Assembly (NCBI GenBank): GCA_049366715.1
Contig: JBMNCQ010000057.1
Location: forward strand, 1-64,000
DNA from: JBMNCQ01 sp049366715
Lineage (GTDB): Bacteria; Bacillota; Peptococcia; Peptococcales; BICA1-8
Length of the DNA stretch: 64,000 nt
Direction: 5' to 3'
This document shows positions 8,909-18,201 of the stretch, piece by piece. The notes beneath the pieces were generated by a model that worked only from the letters and a program-made list of their open reading frames with translations, was not told where the DNA came from and did not search any database. Both the position numbers and the translations under genes were made by a program. Every line of letters begins with the position of its first letter. Position 1 is the stretch's first letter.

Positions 8909-9023
8909 ATGGCATAATAGCAAGAAAGTGTTTGTTCTTTGTGGGCACTTAGTCTGAAAATTTTGAAGATTAACTTTAAACCTCGAAAGATGCTGATTAA
9001 TTTTTCAGAGAAGGGTGAAGCCT

Positions 9024-10058
9024 TTGGGACTGGTAGATATTGCAGGTTTACAGCCGGGAATGGTTTTAAGTCAGGATGTAATTGATACTAATTATAAAAT
9101 TCCCTTAGCATGCCGAGGGGTTAAGGTAACTCAGGATTTAATAAAAAAACTGTCCTCTTTAGGAATAAATGTGGTTAATGTTGAGCTGCCCCAAGAGGTA
9201 GCAAGGCAAATTATTATTGAAACAACGGTTGTAATAAAGGACATATTCGCTACTGCGGGAAAGAATGAGGAAACAGATTTTAGTAAATTATATCCTGCTG
9301 CGGAGAAAATAGTAGAACTAATCCTTAAATATGGGGAACAAGTGGTTGACGAGATTTTTCTCTTATGGAAAATGGACCAGTATACTTTTCATCATTCGAT
9401 AGGTACGGCGTTCTTTTCCGCTTTGATTGGCAATGAGCTGAATTATAGCCGAACTGAATTAAAAGATTTGGTTTTAGGCTCTCTCCTTCACGACCTCGGC
9501 AAAGGTTTAATACCCCTCAGAATTTTAAACAAGCCGGGTAAATTAGATCCTCATGAATTTGATGAAATGAAAAAGCATTCTTTTTTCGGATATAAAATTC
9601 TCAAAGAAAATAGCGATTTTAGTGAAGATATACTGGTGATTCCTCTACAACACCATGAACGTAAAGATGGTAATGGCTATCCCTTAATGCTGAAGGATAG
9701 TGCGATTCATCCTTATGCGAAAATTGCTTCCATAGCCGATATGTTTTCGGCCTTAACCACTAACCGGGTATACCGGGATAAAGTCAGTAAGTTCGTGGCC
9801 GGTGAATATTTATTAAGTTCATCCACTTATGCTCTGGATACATATCTGGTAAATTTATTTTTATTCACAATACTGAAGGGCATGAAGGATGCGTGGGTTG
9901 AACTGAATAACGGAGAAGTGGGCAAAATAATATCTATAGACCATAAATATCCTACCCGACCGAGAATTGCGATTTATTACGGTGATAAGTTTATTAACGA
10001 AAAAGATTTGGCTGGTTATCCCGAGCTTTATATCAAAGACTATATAGTGGGTTCATAG
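9024..10058 (+). CDS. HD-GYP domain phosphodiesterase
   Basis: This is a probable cyclic-di-GMP phosphodiesterase or related signalling hydrolase. From the upstream GTG at 9015 the ORF is 347 residues; the metal-binding LLHDLGKG lies near residue 158 and the diagnostic HHERKDGNGYP near 213, followed by KIASIADMFSALTTNR.YRDK. The first 60 residues (GLQPGMVLSQDV) form the short domain often found ahead of HD-GYP in Clostridia. I prefer the TTG at 9024, because GAAGGGTGA is correctly spaced from it while the RBS abuts the GTG. It is a single-gene unit with its own promoter and terminator and no visible membrane or receiver domain. Confidence 0.9.
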   Translation: MGLVDIAGLQPGMVLSQDVIDTNYKIPLACRGVKVTQDLIKKLSSLGINVVNVELPQEVARQIIIETTVVIKDIFATAGKNEETDFSKLYPAAEKIVELILKYGEQVVDEIFLLWKMDQYTFHHSIGTAFFSALIGNELNYSRTELKDLVLGSLLHDLGKGLIPLRILNKPGKLDPHEFDEMKKHSFFGYKILKENSDFSEDILVIPLQHHERKDGNGYPLMLKDSAIHPYAKIASIADMFSALTTNRVYRDKVSKFVAGEYLLSSSTYALDTYLVNLFLFTILKGMKDAWVELNNGEVGKIISIDHKYPTRPRIAIYYGDKFINEKDLAGYPELYIKDYIVGS

Positions 10059-10160
10059 TTTAGTGTTGCCGGAGTATAGGTTAATTCCGACAAAATCTGA
10101 TTGGTGATTTTATAAATATGAAATTAGGTTGTCAAGAGCTGTTTATAACTTGCCGATGAT

Positions 10161-10213
10161 AAAAAACCAAAATCATTGCCGTATAAAGATACGATTCCGG
10201 TTTTGGTTTTTTT
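10161..10213 (+). terminator. Intrinsic terminator after the HD-GYP gene
   Basis: AAAACCAAAA at 10163-10172 pairs with TTTTGGTTTT at 10201-10210, followed by T residues. The rest of the gap to ilvA (10214-10468) contains a TATAAT at 10431-10436 but no convincing -35 box. Confidence 0.8.
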
Positions 10214-10468
10214 GTGTCCGGTTACATCCGGTCTTGCTAGTTCGCTGCTTTTATCCCGGATACTCAGGAAACGCTGGTATTTTAAAGTTATTTCTCACCA
10301 GCTTATTTATAAGTAAAGCGTTTAAGAACGATAATCTAAGAACGATGAACGAATTGACATGATTAATTTTTCCTGCCGGGGAAATACTAACCAACGCTGA
10401 CAGGAGTAATTCCGGCTGTAAAAATTGAGGTATAATTGAGGTAGAATATGGAAAGTGGGGGAAGTATA

Positions 10469-11674
10469 ATGGTTGAACTTCAGGATATCTGGAAGGCCAG
10501 GGAGAACCTGACCGGGGTTATCCATCATACCGATCTTGATTTATCTCATACCTTTAGTGAGTTATCCGGCAATAAGGTATATCTAAAGACGGAAAATCTG
10601 CAGAAAACCGGATCATTTAAAATCCGGGGGGCTTATAATAGAATATCTACAATGGCTGCAAAGGAGAGGAGTAAAGGAGTTATTGCTGCCAGCGCAGGTA
10701 ACCATGCGCAAGGGGTGGCTTTTGGTGCCGCCCAGGCAGGCATACCTGCGACAATTGTGATGCCGGTAGGAGCTCCGTTAGCTAAAATAACGGCTACTAA
10801 GGGTTATGGGGCAAATGTAGTTTTAGCCGGTGATGTTTATGATGATGCATATCAAAAAGCCCGGGAAATACAAAAAGATACGGGGGCAGTATTTGTTCAT
10901 GCCTTTGATGATAAGGACGTTATAGCCGGGCAAGGGACCATAGGCTTAGAAATATTGGATGAACTTCCTGCTGTGGATGCAATATTGGCACCTATTGGAG
11001 GCGGCGGCCTGATTTCGGGCATAGCAGCTGCCGTAAAATCTTTAAAGCCCGCTGTTAAAATAATTGGTGTAGAGGCAGACGGTGCAGCTTGTGTGAAGGT
11101 CTCCAGGGACAAAAAAGAAATCTGCCCGTTAACTTCCGCCCACACCATTGCTGATGGCATTGCAGTCAAGTGCCCGGGAGAGTTAACATTTCATTTAATC
11201 CAAAAATATGTGGATGATGTAATCACCGTAACTGATGAAGAGATAGCCAGCACGATTTTATTATTATTGGAAAGGTCAAAACTTGTTGCGGAAGGTGCGG
11301 GGGCTGCTGCTCTGGCTGCCTTAATATATGGGAAAAGTTTGATCCGTGACAAAAATGTTGCAGTTATGATCAGTGGTGGAAATATTGATGTAAACTTTAT
11401 GTCCAGAATTATTGAAAAAGGTTTAGTTAAAACGGGCAGGAACATCAAGCTGTCCACAATAATGCTTGATAAACCGGGTAATCTCCAGCATTTCCTCAGC
11501 ATTATTGCCCAAAATAAGGCTAATGTCATTTCAATATATCATGACCGTTTAGATCCTGATATTTCCCTGGACAAAGCCCAGGTAGATGTTGTCTTAGAGA
11601 CGCAGAGCGCACAGCATGTTAGAGTACTGATCGAAAACCTCCGGGCTCAGGGGTATATTGTAAATATTATTTAA
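10469..11674 (+). CDS. ilvA: Threonine ammonia-lyase
   Basis: This PLP enzyme converts L-threonine to 2-oxobutanoate and ammonia. Counting from the ATG at 10469 the protein has 401 residues: the PLP lysine is K51 in SFKIRGA, the SAGNHAQG loop is at about 75-82, and the phosphate-binding GGGGLISG lies in the second half. A C-terminal ACT-like domain begins at about 325 (IMLDKPGNLQHFLSII). This short form matches TdcB/clostridial IlvA. The ATG at 10469 is chosen over 10448 because GTGGGGGA is well spaced from it. It lies 19 bases from sdaAB, so the genes probably form a hydroxy-amino-acid deamination operon. Confidence 0.93.
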   Translation: MVELQDIWKARENLTGVIHHTDLDLSHTFSELSGNKVYLKTENLQKTGSFKIRGAYNRISTMAAKERSKGVIAASAGNHAQGVAFGAAQAGIPATIVMPVGAPLAKITATKGYGANVVLAGDVYDDAYQKAREIQKDTGAVFVHAFDDKDVIAGQGTIGLEILDELPAVDAILAPIGGGGLISGIAAAVKSLKPAVKIIGVEADGAACVKVSRDKKEICPLTSAHTIADGIAVKCPGELTFHLIQKYVDDVITVTDEEIASTILLLLERSKLVAEGAGAAALAALIYGKSLIRDKNVAVMISGGNIDVNFMSRIIEKGLVKTGRNIKLSTIMLDKPGNLQHFLSIIAQNKANVISIYHDRLDPDISLDKAQVDVVLETQSAQHVRVLIENLRAQGYIVNII

Positions 11675-11693
11675 TTGCTAAGGAGAGAGAAAT

Positions 11694-12365
11694 TTGCGTG
11701 AGTATAGCTGTTTTGATATTTTAGGACCGGTAATGGTGGGGCCATCCAGTTCCCACACCGCCGGTGCGGTTAGATTGGGGAGAGTAGCCAGGTCAATAGC
11801 AGGAGGTCTTCCCAGAGAAGTGGAAATTTTTCTGCATGGTTCATTTGCCCAAACTTATCGGGGTCATGGTACAGATTTAGCTTTAATCGGCGGGTTATTA
11901 AATTTCAATACCGATGACGTCCGCATCAGAAATTCTTTTACACTGGCTAAAGAGCAAGGTTTGGAATTTAAATTTATTCCAACTGATTTAGGAGATGGGC
12001 TACATCCGAATACTGTAAAATTCTTACTTATTACTCCGGGAAAAGATAAATTAAGTATCACGGGAGCGTCAATCGGCGGGGGGAATATCGTTATTACGGA
12101 GATCAATGACTATGATATTGAATTAAAAGGTGATTTGCCGGCTATCATTACCACCCATCAGGATATTCCCGGAGTTATCTCCAAAGTTTCCGGGGTCTTA
12201 GCGGCAAATAAGATCAATATAGCTTTTATGCGGGTATTTAGAAAAGAAAAACGCAAGCTGGCGCAAATGATTGTCGAAACAGATGAGGGGGCACCGCAGG
12301 AGGTTATAGAAGAAATTCTCCGCTTAGAGCCGGTCGTTAATGTAAGGGCTATCGAACCGGCCTAG
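11694..12365 (+). CDS. sdaAB: L-serine ammonia-lyase, Fe-S-dependent, beta subunit
   Basis: This is the small subunit of the oxygen-labile [4Fe-4S] L-serine dehydratase that makes pyruvate and ammonia from serine. The 223 residues contain the family core GPVMVGPSSSHTAGAVRLG near the N-terminus and FLHGSFAQTYRGHGTD, and a C-terminal ACT domain (about 150-223, ITTHQDIPGVISKVSGVLA). The start is TTG with AAGGAGAGAG correctly spaced. Its partner sdaAA follows after a 248-base gap filled with low-complexity sequence. Confidence 0.95.
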   Translation: MREYSCFDILGPVMVGPSSSHTAGAVRLGRVARSIAGGLPREVEIFLHGSFAQTYRGHGTDLALIGGLLNFNTDDVRIRNSFTLAKEQGLEFKFIPTDLGDGLHPNTVKFLLITPGKDKLSITGASIGGGNIVITEINDYDIELKGDLPAIITTHQDIPGVISKVSGVLAANKINIAFMRVFRKEKRKLAQMIVETDEGAPQEVIEEILRLEPVVNVRAIEPA

Positions 12366-12571
12366 GGTTATAATGGAGAATTGAGAAGTGAGAGTTGAGA
12401 ATTAAGGAAAAGGCAGCAACTGCAGGAGCGCCAGGCAGTATCTGGAAAAAATAGTCGGTAAAGTGTATTTTGTTCGCTGTACTCTGTTTTCTGTATTCAA
12501 AAACAACTGAGAACCGATATCCGAGAACTGAGAACTATAATATAAACTATGCTCTATAAACTCTACTAATT

Positions 12572-12599
12572 ACTAGTCACCAGTCACCAGTCACTAATC
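12572..12599. repeat. Heptanucleotide tandem repeat (ACCAGTC)
   Basis: Four 7-base units (ACTAGTC, ACCAGTC, ACCAGTC, ACTAATC) end just before the sdaAA ribosome binding site. The whole 12366-12600 gap is low-complexity, with recurring GAGAACTGAGAA and TATAAACT motifs, and has no ORF. Confidence 0.85.
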
Positions 12600-12613
12600 A
12601 CGAGGTGTTGCTT

Positions 12614-13498
12614 ATGAAATACCGTACAGTTAAAGAATTAATCGGAGAAGCCGAAAGCCGGGAAACAACCATAGGTTATATAATTAAAGAAATAGAAGCC
12701 TGGTCTCAGGAAAGTTCCCCGGAGATAGTTGAGGAGAGAATGCTGGAACAATGGCGGGTTATGCAGGAAGCCGCCCGTTTAGGCCTCGCTCAACCTAAAA
12801 AATCTATGGGCGGGCTAATCGGCGGAGAGGGAAAAAAGTTAAATGACTACCTGGGGCGTAATAAAACCTTAGCGGGGCCGCAGATTAATAAGGCTGTTAG
12901 CAGGGCGCTGGCGGTGGCAGAAGTGAATGCTTCCATGGGTAAAATCGTAGCAGCCCCGACTGCCGGTGCCTGCGGGATTTTACCGGGGGTATTAATAACC
13001 ATTCAGGAACAGCTGGCGGCTTCTGACCGCCAAGCAGTAGAATCTCTTTTTACAGCTTCGGGGATTGGAATAATTATTGCTCAGAGAGCTTGTATTTCCG
13101 GTGCTGCCGGAGGATGTCAGGCAGAATGCGGTGCGGCAGCAGCCATGGCTGCCGCCGCTGCTGTAGAACTGGCCGGGGGAACGCCGGGGCAAGCAGGAGA
13201 AGCATGTGCTATAGCCTTAAAAAATGTCCTGGGGTTAGTATGTGATCCCGTAGCAGGTTTAGTGGAAGTACCTTGCGCTAAACGCAATGCTTTAGGTGCT
13301 TCTCTGGCACTAACTGCTGCCGATATGGCACTGGCAGGCATAAAAAGTATTATTCCTGTGGATGAAGTAATCGTTGCTATGGGTGAAGTAGGCCACTGTC
13401 TCCCTGAAAGTTTGCGGGAAACGGCAAGGGGTGGATTAGCGGCTACTCCGACGGGCCAAGAGATTGCAGGTAAATTTTTGCATAAATGTCATAATTGA
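12614..13498 (+). CDS. sdaAA: L-serine ammonia-lyase, Fe-S-dependent, alpha subunit
   Basis: This is the catalytic subunit of serine dehydratase. It carries the cluster-binding cysteines in TAGACGILPG, CISGAAGGCQAECG and CDPVAGLVEVPC, with SMGGLIGGEGKKLNDY near the N-terminus. I prefer the ATG at 12614 (294 residues), because GAGGTG is well spaced from it; an in-frame GTG lies nine bases upstream. With sdaAB and ilvA it forms a set for deaminating serine and threonine. A strong terminator follows. Confidence 0.95.
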   Translation: MKYRTVKELIGEAESRETTIGYIIKEIEAWSQESSPEIVEERMLEQWRVMQEAARLGLAQPKKSMGGLIGGEGKKLNDYLGRNKTLAGPQINKAVSRALAVAEVNASMGKIVAAPTAGACGILPGVLITIQEQLAASDRQAVESLFTASGIGIIIAQRACISGAAGGCQAECGAAAAMAAAAAVELAGGTPGQAGEACAIALKNVLGLVCDPVAGLVEVPCAKRNALGASLALTAADMALAGIKSIIPVDEVIVAMGEVGHCLPESLRETARGGLAATPTGQEIAGKFLHKCHN

Positions 13499-13502
13499 CT
13501 TG

Positions 13503-13533
13503 AAAAAATTGGTCGGAGCCGACCAATTTTTTT
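13503..13533 (+). terminator. Intrinsic terminator after sdaAA
   Basis: AAAAATTGGTCGG pairs with CCGACCAATTTTT around a minimal loop and runs into further Ts. Confidence 0.92.
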
Positions 13534-13603
13534 CATTTTCAGAAAAAAAATAAATATAATAAATAAGGGATTATGTATCATTAATGGGATTAATCGAATA
13601 AAA

Positions 13604-13680
13604 TGCATAATATATATTGAAAAACATCATAATATGAGTCATAATTAAATAGTTATTACCAATATTATGATTATTATGCA
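13604..13680. promoter_or_regulatory. Nested AT-rich dyads upstream of the CcpN-like gene
   Basis: TGCATAAT at 13604-13611 mirrors ATTATGCA at 13673-13680, and inside them CATAATAT at 13628-13635 mirrors ATATTATG at 13662-13669. The position, just upstream of a DNA-binding regulator, suggests an operator or autoregulatory site; no protein-binding consensus was verified. Confidence 0.4.
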
Positions 13681-13707
13681 CTTTATAAGCGGGATTTTCT
13701 TCATAAG

Positions 13708-14382
13708 GTGGTGAGAATTATTCAGCTTAATGAACGACAAGATAAGATTATTGAAATCGTCAAAAGTAAAGGACCTATTACAGGTGAACAAATTGCCGAG
13801 CAATTAAGTGTAACCAGGCCTTCGCTAAGATCTGACCTTTCCTTTCTCACTCAGGTAGGTCTTTTGGAAGCCAGGCCCAGAGTGGGATATTATTATTCCG
13901 GAAAATCACCGGTTTATGGAATAATTGAACAAATCATGAAATTACGGGTGAAGGATTATAAATCGGTACCGATAGTTGTTAGTGAACAGACATCTGTCTA
14001 TGACAGCATTGTGGCCCTTTTTGTTAATGATGTTGGAACCCTGTTTGTTGTAGGTGAGCAAGGAATCTTGGAAGGGGTAGTCTCCCGCAAAGATTTATTA
14101 AAAACGGCTTTGGGTAAAATAGATGTAGCCCAGCTTCCTGTAAGTGTAATTATGACGCGAATGCCCAACATAATAACTACGACACCGGAAGAAAGTCTCT
14201 GGACAGCAGCAAGAAAATTAATTACCCATGAAATCGATGCCCTGCCGGTAGTTAAAAAGGCTAGGAATAAGGATGAGGAAAAATATGAGGTAGTCGGCAG
14301 GGTTTCTAAAACGAATATTACGAAAGTTTTTGTTGATTTGGGTTTAGGGAGATTAGAAGATTTAGGAGGAGAAAATGATTAA
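13708..14382 (+). CDS. CcpN-like HTH/CBS-domain transcriptional regulator
   Basis: This 224-residue protein has an N-terminal winged HTH (residues about 5-65, NERQDKIIEIVKSKGPITGEQIAEQL then TRPSLRSDLSFLT) and two CBS motifs (about 75-210, with GTLFVVGEQGILEGVVSRKDLLK and VIMTRMPNIITTTPEESLW). This architecture is that of CcpN, the repressor of gluconeogenic genes in Bacillus, and CcpN genes typically sit next to the PPDK/PEP-synthase regulatory kinase, as here. The start is GTG 13708 (another GTG follows at 13711). It overlaps ppsR by eight bases. CBS domains probably sense adenine nucleotides. Confidence 0.85.
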   Translation: MVRIIQLNERQDKIIEIVKSKGPITGEQIAEQLSVTRPSLRSDLSFLTQVGLLEARPRVGYYYSGKSPVYGIIEQIMKLRVKDYKSVPIVVSEQTSVYDSIVALFVNDVGTLFVVGEQGILEGVVSRKDLLKTALGKIDVAQLPVSVIMTRMPNIITTTPEESLWTAARKLITHEIDALPVVKKARNKDEEKYEVVGRVSKTNITKVFVDLGLGRLEDLGGEND

Positions 14383-15199
14383 TTCCAAGGCAATGATCTA
14401 TATAATTTCAGATTCTTTAGGAGAGACTGCCGAATTTGTAGCAAGGGCTGCGGCCAGTCAGTTTAATGGCTTCGGTGTGGAGTTTAGAAGGATACCTTAT
14501 GTAAGTGATGAGCAGCACCTGCTGGAAATAATTGACGAAGCAAGTCAGTATAATAGTCTTATTGCTTATACTTTGGTTGTCGAAGATTTAAAGGAAAAAT
14601 TGGAGCAGGAGGCGCAAAGAAGAAATCTCTTAACTGTTGATGTATTAGGAGCAATGATGAAGGGGGTTAAAGATTTAACAGGTTATGAACCCCGGAGAGA
14701 GCCTGGTTTGCTGCATAAATTGGATGATGATTATTTCCGGAAGATTGAAGCTGTCGAATTTGCTGTTAAATATGATGATGGCAAAGACCCGCGGGGAATT
14801 ATCTATGCAGATATCGTTCTTTTAGGAGTATCAAGGACCTCTAAAACGCCCTTATGCATGTATCTTGCCCATAAAAGGATCAAGGCTGCCAATATTCCGC
14901 TGGTTCCGGAGGTTAGCCCCCCTGATGAATTATTTAATTTACCTAAAGGCAAAGTTATCGGCTTAACAATTAAACCTCATATATTAAATGAAATCCGGCA
15001 GGAACGCTTGAAGACTCTAGGGCTGGTAGCAAATGCCGATTATGCCAGTATGGAAAGGATTTTAAAGGAATTGGAATATGCCGAAGGTATCATGAAAAGG
15101 GTAGGCTGCCCTGTCATAGATGTCTCCAATAAGGCTGTGGAAGAAACAGCCAGTAAAGTTTTACAAATATTTTACCGGGGTGATAACAGTGCCAGATAA
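14375..15199 (+). CDS. ppsR: Pyruvate, phosphate dikinase regulatory protein (kinase/phosphorylase)
   Basis: This is a DUF299 bifunctional enzyme that inactivates PPDK by ADP-dependent phosphorylation of an active-site threonine and reactivates it by phosphate-dependent dephosphorylation. The 274-residue product has the N-terminal IYIISDSLGETAEFVARAA motif and the P-loop-like GVSRTSKTP at about 151-159, then MYLAHKRIKAANIPLVPE. Its ATG lies inside the end of the CcpN-like gene, and its 3' end overlaps the start of ppdK, the enzyme it controls. PPDK rather than PEP synthase is the obvious substrate. Confidence 0.95.
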   Translation: MINSKAMIYIISDSLGETAEFVARAAASQFNGFGVEFRRIPYVSDEQHLLEIIDEASQYNSLIAYTLVVEDLKEKLEQEAQRRNLLTVDVLGAMMKGVKDLTGYEPRREPGLLHKLDDDYFRKIEAVEFAVKYDDGKDPRGIIYADIVLLGVSRTSKTPLCMYLAHKRIKAANIPLVPEVSPPDELFNLPKGKVIGLTIKPHILNEIRQERLKTLGLVANADYASMERILKELEYAEGIMKRVGCPVIDVSNKAVEETASKVLQIFYRGDNSAR

Positions 15200-17834
15200 A
15201 AAATATGTATATTTATTTCAAGAGGGAAAAAAGGAAATGAAGGCTCTGCTAGGCGGTAAAGGTGCAAATCTTGCCGAAATGACAAATATCGGGTTACCCG
15301 TACCGCCGGGATTAACGATTACTACCGAGGCTTGTATTGATTATTTTAACGGGAATAAAGAGCTTCCTCAAGGTCTTGAGGAGCAGCTTTGGGTTCAGTT
15401 AAGGGATTTAGAGGCTAAAACAGGTAAAAAATTTGGTGATAAAATAAATCCTTTGCTGGTATCGGTGCGTTCCGGTGCCGTTGTCTCTATGCCCGGAATG
15501 ATGGATACAATTCTAAATCTGGGACTAAATGATGAAACAGTTCAGGGTTTGGCAGCTAATACGCAGAATGAGCGTTTTGCTTTAGACTGTTACCGGCGTT
15601 TTATCCAAATGTTCAGCGATGTCGTGCTGGAAGTGGAACATTATGAATTTGAGACGATTATGGAAAAATATAAAGCCCAGGCCGGTGTAAACCATGATCA
15701 TGAATTAGCGGCTGAGGATTTACAGAAGGTAATCAATGAATATAAAGTAATCGTGAAAAGAGCCGGCGGCCGGGAATTTCCCCAGGAGCCTGCTCAACAG
15801 CTTATTTTAGCTGTTAAAGCGGTTTTTAATTCCTGGGATAATCCCCGGGCGCATATTTACAGGCAGATCAACAAAATTTCCTATGATTTAGGAACGGCAG
15901 TAAATGTACAGTCGATGGTATTTGGCAATATGGGCAATAAAAGCGGTACAGGGGTAGCATTTACCAGAAATCCCGCTACGGGAGCTAAAGAACTCTATGG
16001 AGAATATTTAATAAATGCTCAAGGTGAAGATGTGGTTGCCGGTATTCGTACTCCCCAGGCCATTAAACAACTGGAAAATGATCTTCCCCGGGTATACATA
16101 GAATTTGTGAAAGTTGCCGGTCTATTGGAGAACCACTATAAGGACATGCAGGATATCGAATTTACCATTGAAAATGAAAAACTCTATTTATTACAAACCC
16201 GTTCCGGCAAAAGAACGACAAGTGCTGCTATCCGGGTTGCAGTAGAAATGGTTGACGAAGGCCTTATTTCTAAAGAAGAGGCCATTACGAGAATTGATCC
16301 GGGACAGCTTGACCAGCTTCTGCATCCCAGCATTGATCCCAATGCCAAACTGGATATCATCGGCAAGGGATTACCTGCATCCCCTGGAGCAGCGGGAGGC
16401 ATAATTATTTTTGATCCTGATGAAGCGGAAGCGCTGGGTAAGGATGGCCAGGATATTTTGCTGGTTAGGACGGAAACAACACCTGATGATATTCATGGGA
16501 TCATTGCGGCCAGAGGAGTATTAACAAGCCGGGGCGGTATGACAAGTCATGCTGCGGTAGTCGCCAGGGGAATGGGTAAGCCCTGTGTCTGCGGCTGTGA
16601 AGAACTTAAAATAGATTTAGAGCAAGAGCAGATAACGATCGGAAAGACTATAATGAAAAAGGGCGAAGTATTATCCATCGATGGTTCTACCGGGCAGGTT
16701 ATTTTAGGGGAAGTGCCGTTAGTTGATCCTGAGTTAAGTCCCAGCTTCCAGCGCTTACTGGTATGGGCCGACGAGTTAAAGGCTTTAGGCGTAAGGGCAA
16801 ATGCAGATAATCCGGAAGATTCTGCCAAAGCCAGGGAATTCGGAGCGGCCGGAATCGGTCTCTGCCGTACGGAGCATATGTTTATGGCTCAGGAGCGCTT
16901 ACCTTTTGTTCAAGAAATGATTCTGGCCGGAGACCTGACAGAACGGGAAAAGGCTTTAGCAAAATTACTGCCGATGCAGCAGGATGATTTCTACGGGATT
17001 CTCAAGGCTATGGAAGGCTTCCCGGTGACGATCAGACTTCTGGATCCTCCTTTGCACGAATTTTTGCCTAATGCCGAAGAACTTATCGTTGAAATCCTTG
17101 CGTTAAAACATGCCAAGGCTGAGCCGGAAGTTATCAGCGCAAAAGAAGACCTGCTTCGTAAGGTAAAAGCTTTAGCGGAGTTTAACCCCATGCTGGGGCA
17201 TAGAGGATGCCGGCTGGGTATCACGTACCCTGAAATATACCGGATGCAGGCCAGGGCTATTTTTAATGCAACGGCCCAATTGGTGAAGGAAGGGTATCAT
17301 GTTTACCCGGAAGTTGAAATACCGTTAGTAATTGATGCTAACGAATTAAAAACTTTACGGGGGGAAATAGAAGTCATTGCGGAGGAAGTGCAGAAAGAAA
17401 ACGGTTTAGATTTTGAGTATACCGTCGGAACGATGATAGAGCTTCCCAGGGCCTGCGTCACTGCAGATGATATCGCTCAATATGCCGACTTTTTCTCCTT
17501 TGGGACAAATGATTTGACCCAAACAACTTTAGGATTCAGCAGGGATGATGCCGAGGGTAAATTCATGCAGGATTACCTTACTAAGAAAATTTTGTCTGAA
17601 AATCCTTTTGTTGTTTTAGATCAAGAAGGTGTGGGGAAATTAATAGAGATCGCTGTTAAGAGGGGGCGCTCCGTAAAAAATGAACTGTTAATCGGCATTT
17701 GCGGTGAACACGGCGGTGAGCCCAGTTCCATTGCATTCTGCCATCAAGCAGGGCTGGATTTTGTCAGCTGCTCACCTTACAGAGTTCCCATTGCCCGTTT
17801 AGCAGCGGCCCAGGCGGCGGTTAACGCAAAGTAA
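15189..17834 (+). CDS. ppdK: Pyruvate, phosphate dikinase
   Basis: PPDK interconverts pyruvate, ATP and phosphate with phosphoenolpyruvate, AMP and PPi. The 881-residue enzyme has the N-terminal nucleotide-binding domain (LLGGKGANLAEMT, SVRSGAVVSMPGMMDT), the swivel phosphohistidine loop GGMTSHAAVVARGMGK (His accepts phosphate; the adjacent Thr is the PpsR target), and the C-terminal PEP/pyruvate barrel ending in GICGEHGGEP with the catalytic Cys. The GTG at 15189 is chosen because GGGGTGA is correctly spaced; an upstream in-frame ATG lies deep inside ppsR. The last eleven codons belong to the dispersed element described at 17802, so the 3' end of this gene is the founding copy of that repeat. 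Confidence 0.95.
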   Translation: MPDKKYVYLFQEGKKEMKALLGGKGANLAEMTNIGLPVPPGLTITTEACIDYFNGNKELPQGLEEQLWVQLRDLEAKTGKKFGDKINPLLVSVRSGAVVSMPGMMDTILNLGLNDETVQGLAANTQNERFALDCYRRFIQMFSDVVLEVEHYEFETIMEKYKAQAGVNHDHELAAEDLQKVINEYKVIVKRAGGREFPQEPAQQLILAVKAVFNSWDNPRAHIYRQINKISYDLGTAVNVQSMVFGNMGNKSGTGVAFTRNPATGAKELYGEYLINAQGEDVVAGIRTPQAIKQLENDLPRVYIEFVKVAGLLENHYKDMQDIEFTIENEKLYLLQTRSGKRTTSAAIRVAVEMVDEGLISKEEAITRIDPGQLDQLLHPSIDPNAKLDIIGKGLPASPGAAGGIIIFDPDEAEALGKDGQDILLVRTETTPDDIHGIIAARGVLTSRGGMTSHAAVVARGMGKPCVCGCEELKIDLEQEQITIGKTIMKKGEVLSIDGSTGQVILGEVPLVDPELSPSFQRLLVWADELKALGVRANADNPEDSAKAREFGAAGIGLCRTEHMFMAQERLPFVQEMILAGDLTEREKALAKLLPMQQDDFYGILKAMEGFPVTIRLLDPPLHEFLPNAEELIVEILALKHAKAEPEVISAKEDLLRKVKALAEFNPMLGHRGCRLGITYPEIYRMQARAIFNATAQLVKEGYHVYPEVEIPLVIDANELKTLRGEIEVIAEEVQKENGLDFEYTVGTMIELPRACVTADDIAQYADFFSFGTNDLTQTTLGFSRDDAEGKFMQDYLTKKILSENPFVVLDQEGVGKLIEIAVKRGRSVKNELLIGICGEHGGEPSSIAFCHQAGLDFVSCSPYRVPIARLAAAQAAVNAK

Positions 17835-17968
17835 GCATTGAGACGAGTGTAGGATGCATGGCAGGAAAGCCTTGTACTGTAACTGATTAAAAAGATATTA
17901 ATATCACATAAACAGGTGCTGGCAACTCGGATTTTGGGTGTCAGCACCTTGATTTTTATATAAGAATA
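17802..17968 (+). repeat. ppdK-3' repeat, copy A (native ppdK end and terminator)
   Basis: This is the last part of ppdK (codons for AAAQAAVNAK and the stop) plus 130 downstream bases, including a terminator: AGGTGCTG at 17914-17921 pairs with CAGCACCT at 17942-17949, followed by a T-rich tail. The whole block matches copy B at a constant offset of 2900 bases without indels. Unlike later copies it has neither arm: upstream is coding ppdK and downstream is a transposase remnant. Confidence 0.92.
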
Positions 17969-17971
17969 CAG

Positions 17972-18046
17972 AAGCGGCTCGGATATATGTCGCCGAAAGA
18001 ATATCTCAGATCATTGGAAACAGGGAAGTTAGATAAGGCAGCTTAG
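17972..18046 (+). pseudogene. IS3/IS481-type transposase C-terminal remnant
   Basis: An in-frame segment reads RLGYMSPKEYLRSLETGK and stops at 18044-18046. LGYMSPKEYL is the typical tail of IS3- and IS481-family DDE transposases. Nothing of the rest of the enzyme is present. The following TTGTCTACAAAAATGTTGAC is probably an insertion-sequence end. The fragment begins right where homology of the ppdK repeat ends. Confidence 0.65.
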
Positions 18047-18096
18047 CGGATTGTCTACAAAAATGTTGACGTCCCGTTTCATGAATAATCAGAACA

Positions 18097-18135
18097 AGGG
18101 CACTGTCACTTAATGAATTAAGAGGTAGTGCCCTA
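18097..18135 (+). terminator. Hairpin terminator
   Basis: AGGGCACT pairs with AGTGCCCT, and inside it CTTAAT pairs with ATTAAG; a T-rich tract follows. Similar hairpins recur through the accessory region. Confidence 0.65.
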
Positions 18136-18201
18136 TATTTATTTAATGTTTTCAATTAAAACAAGCGCTTTCTCTTAATATTTTTGTTTTGAAGAGTAAA
18201 G

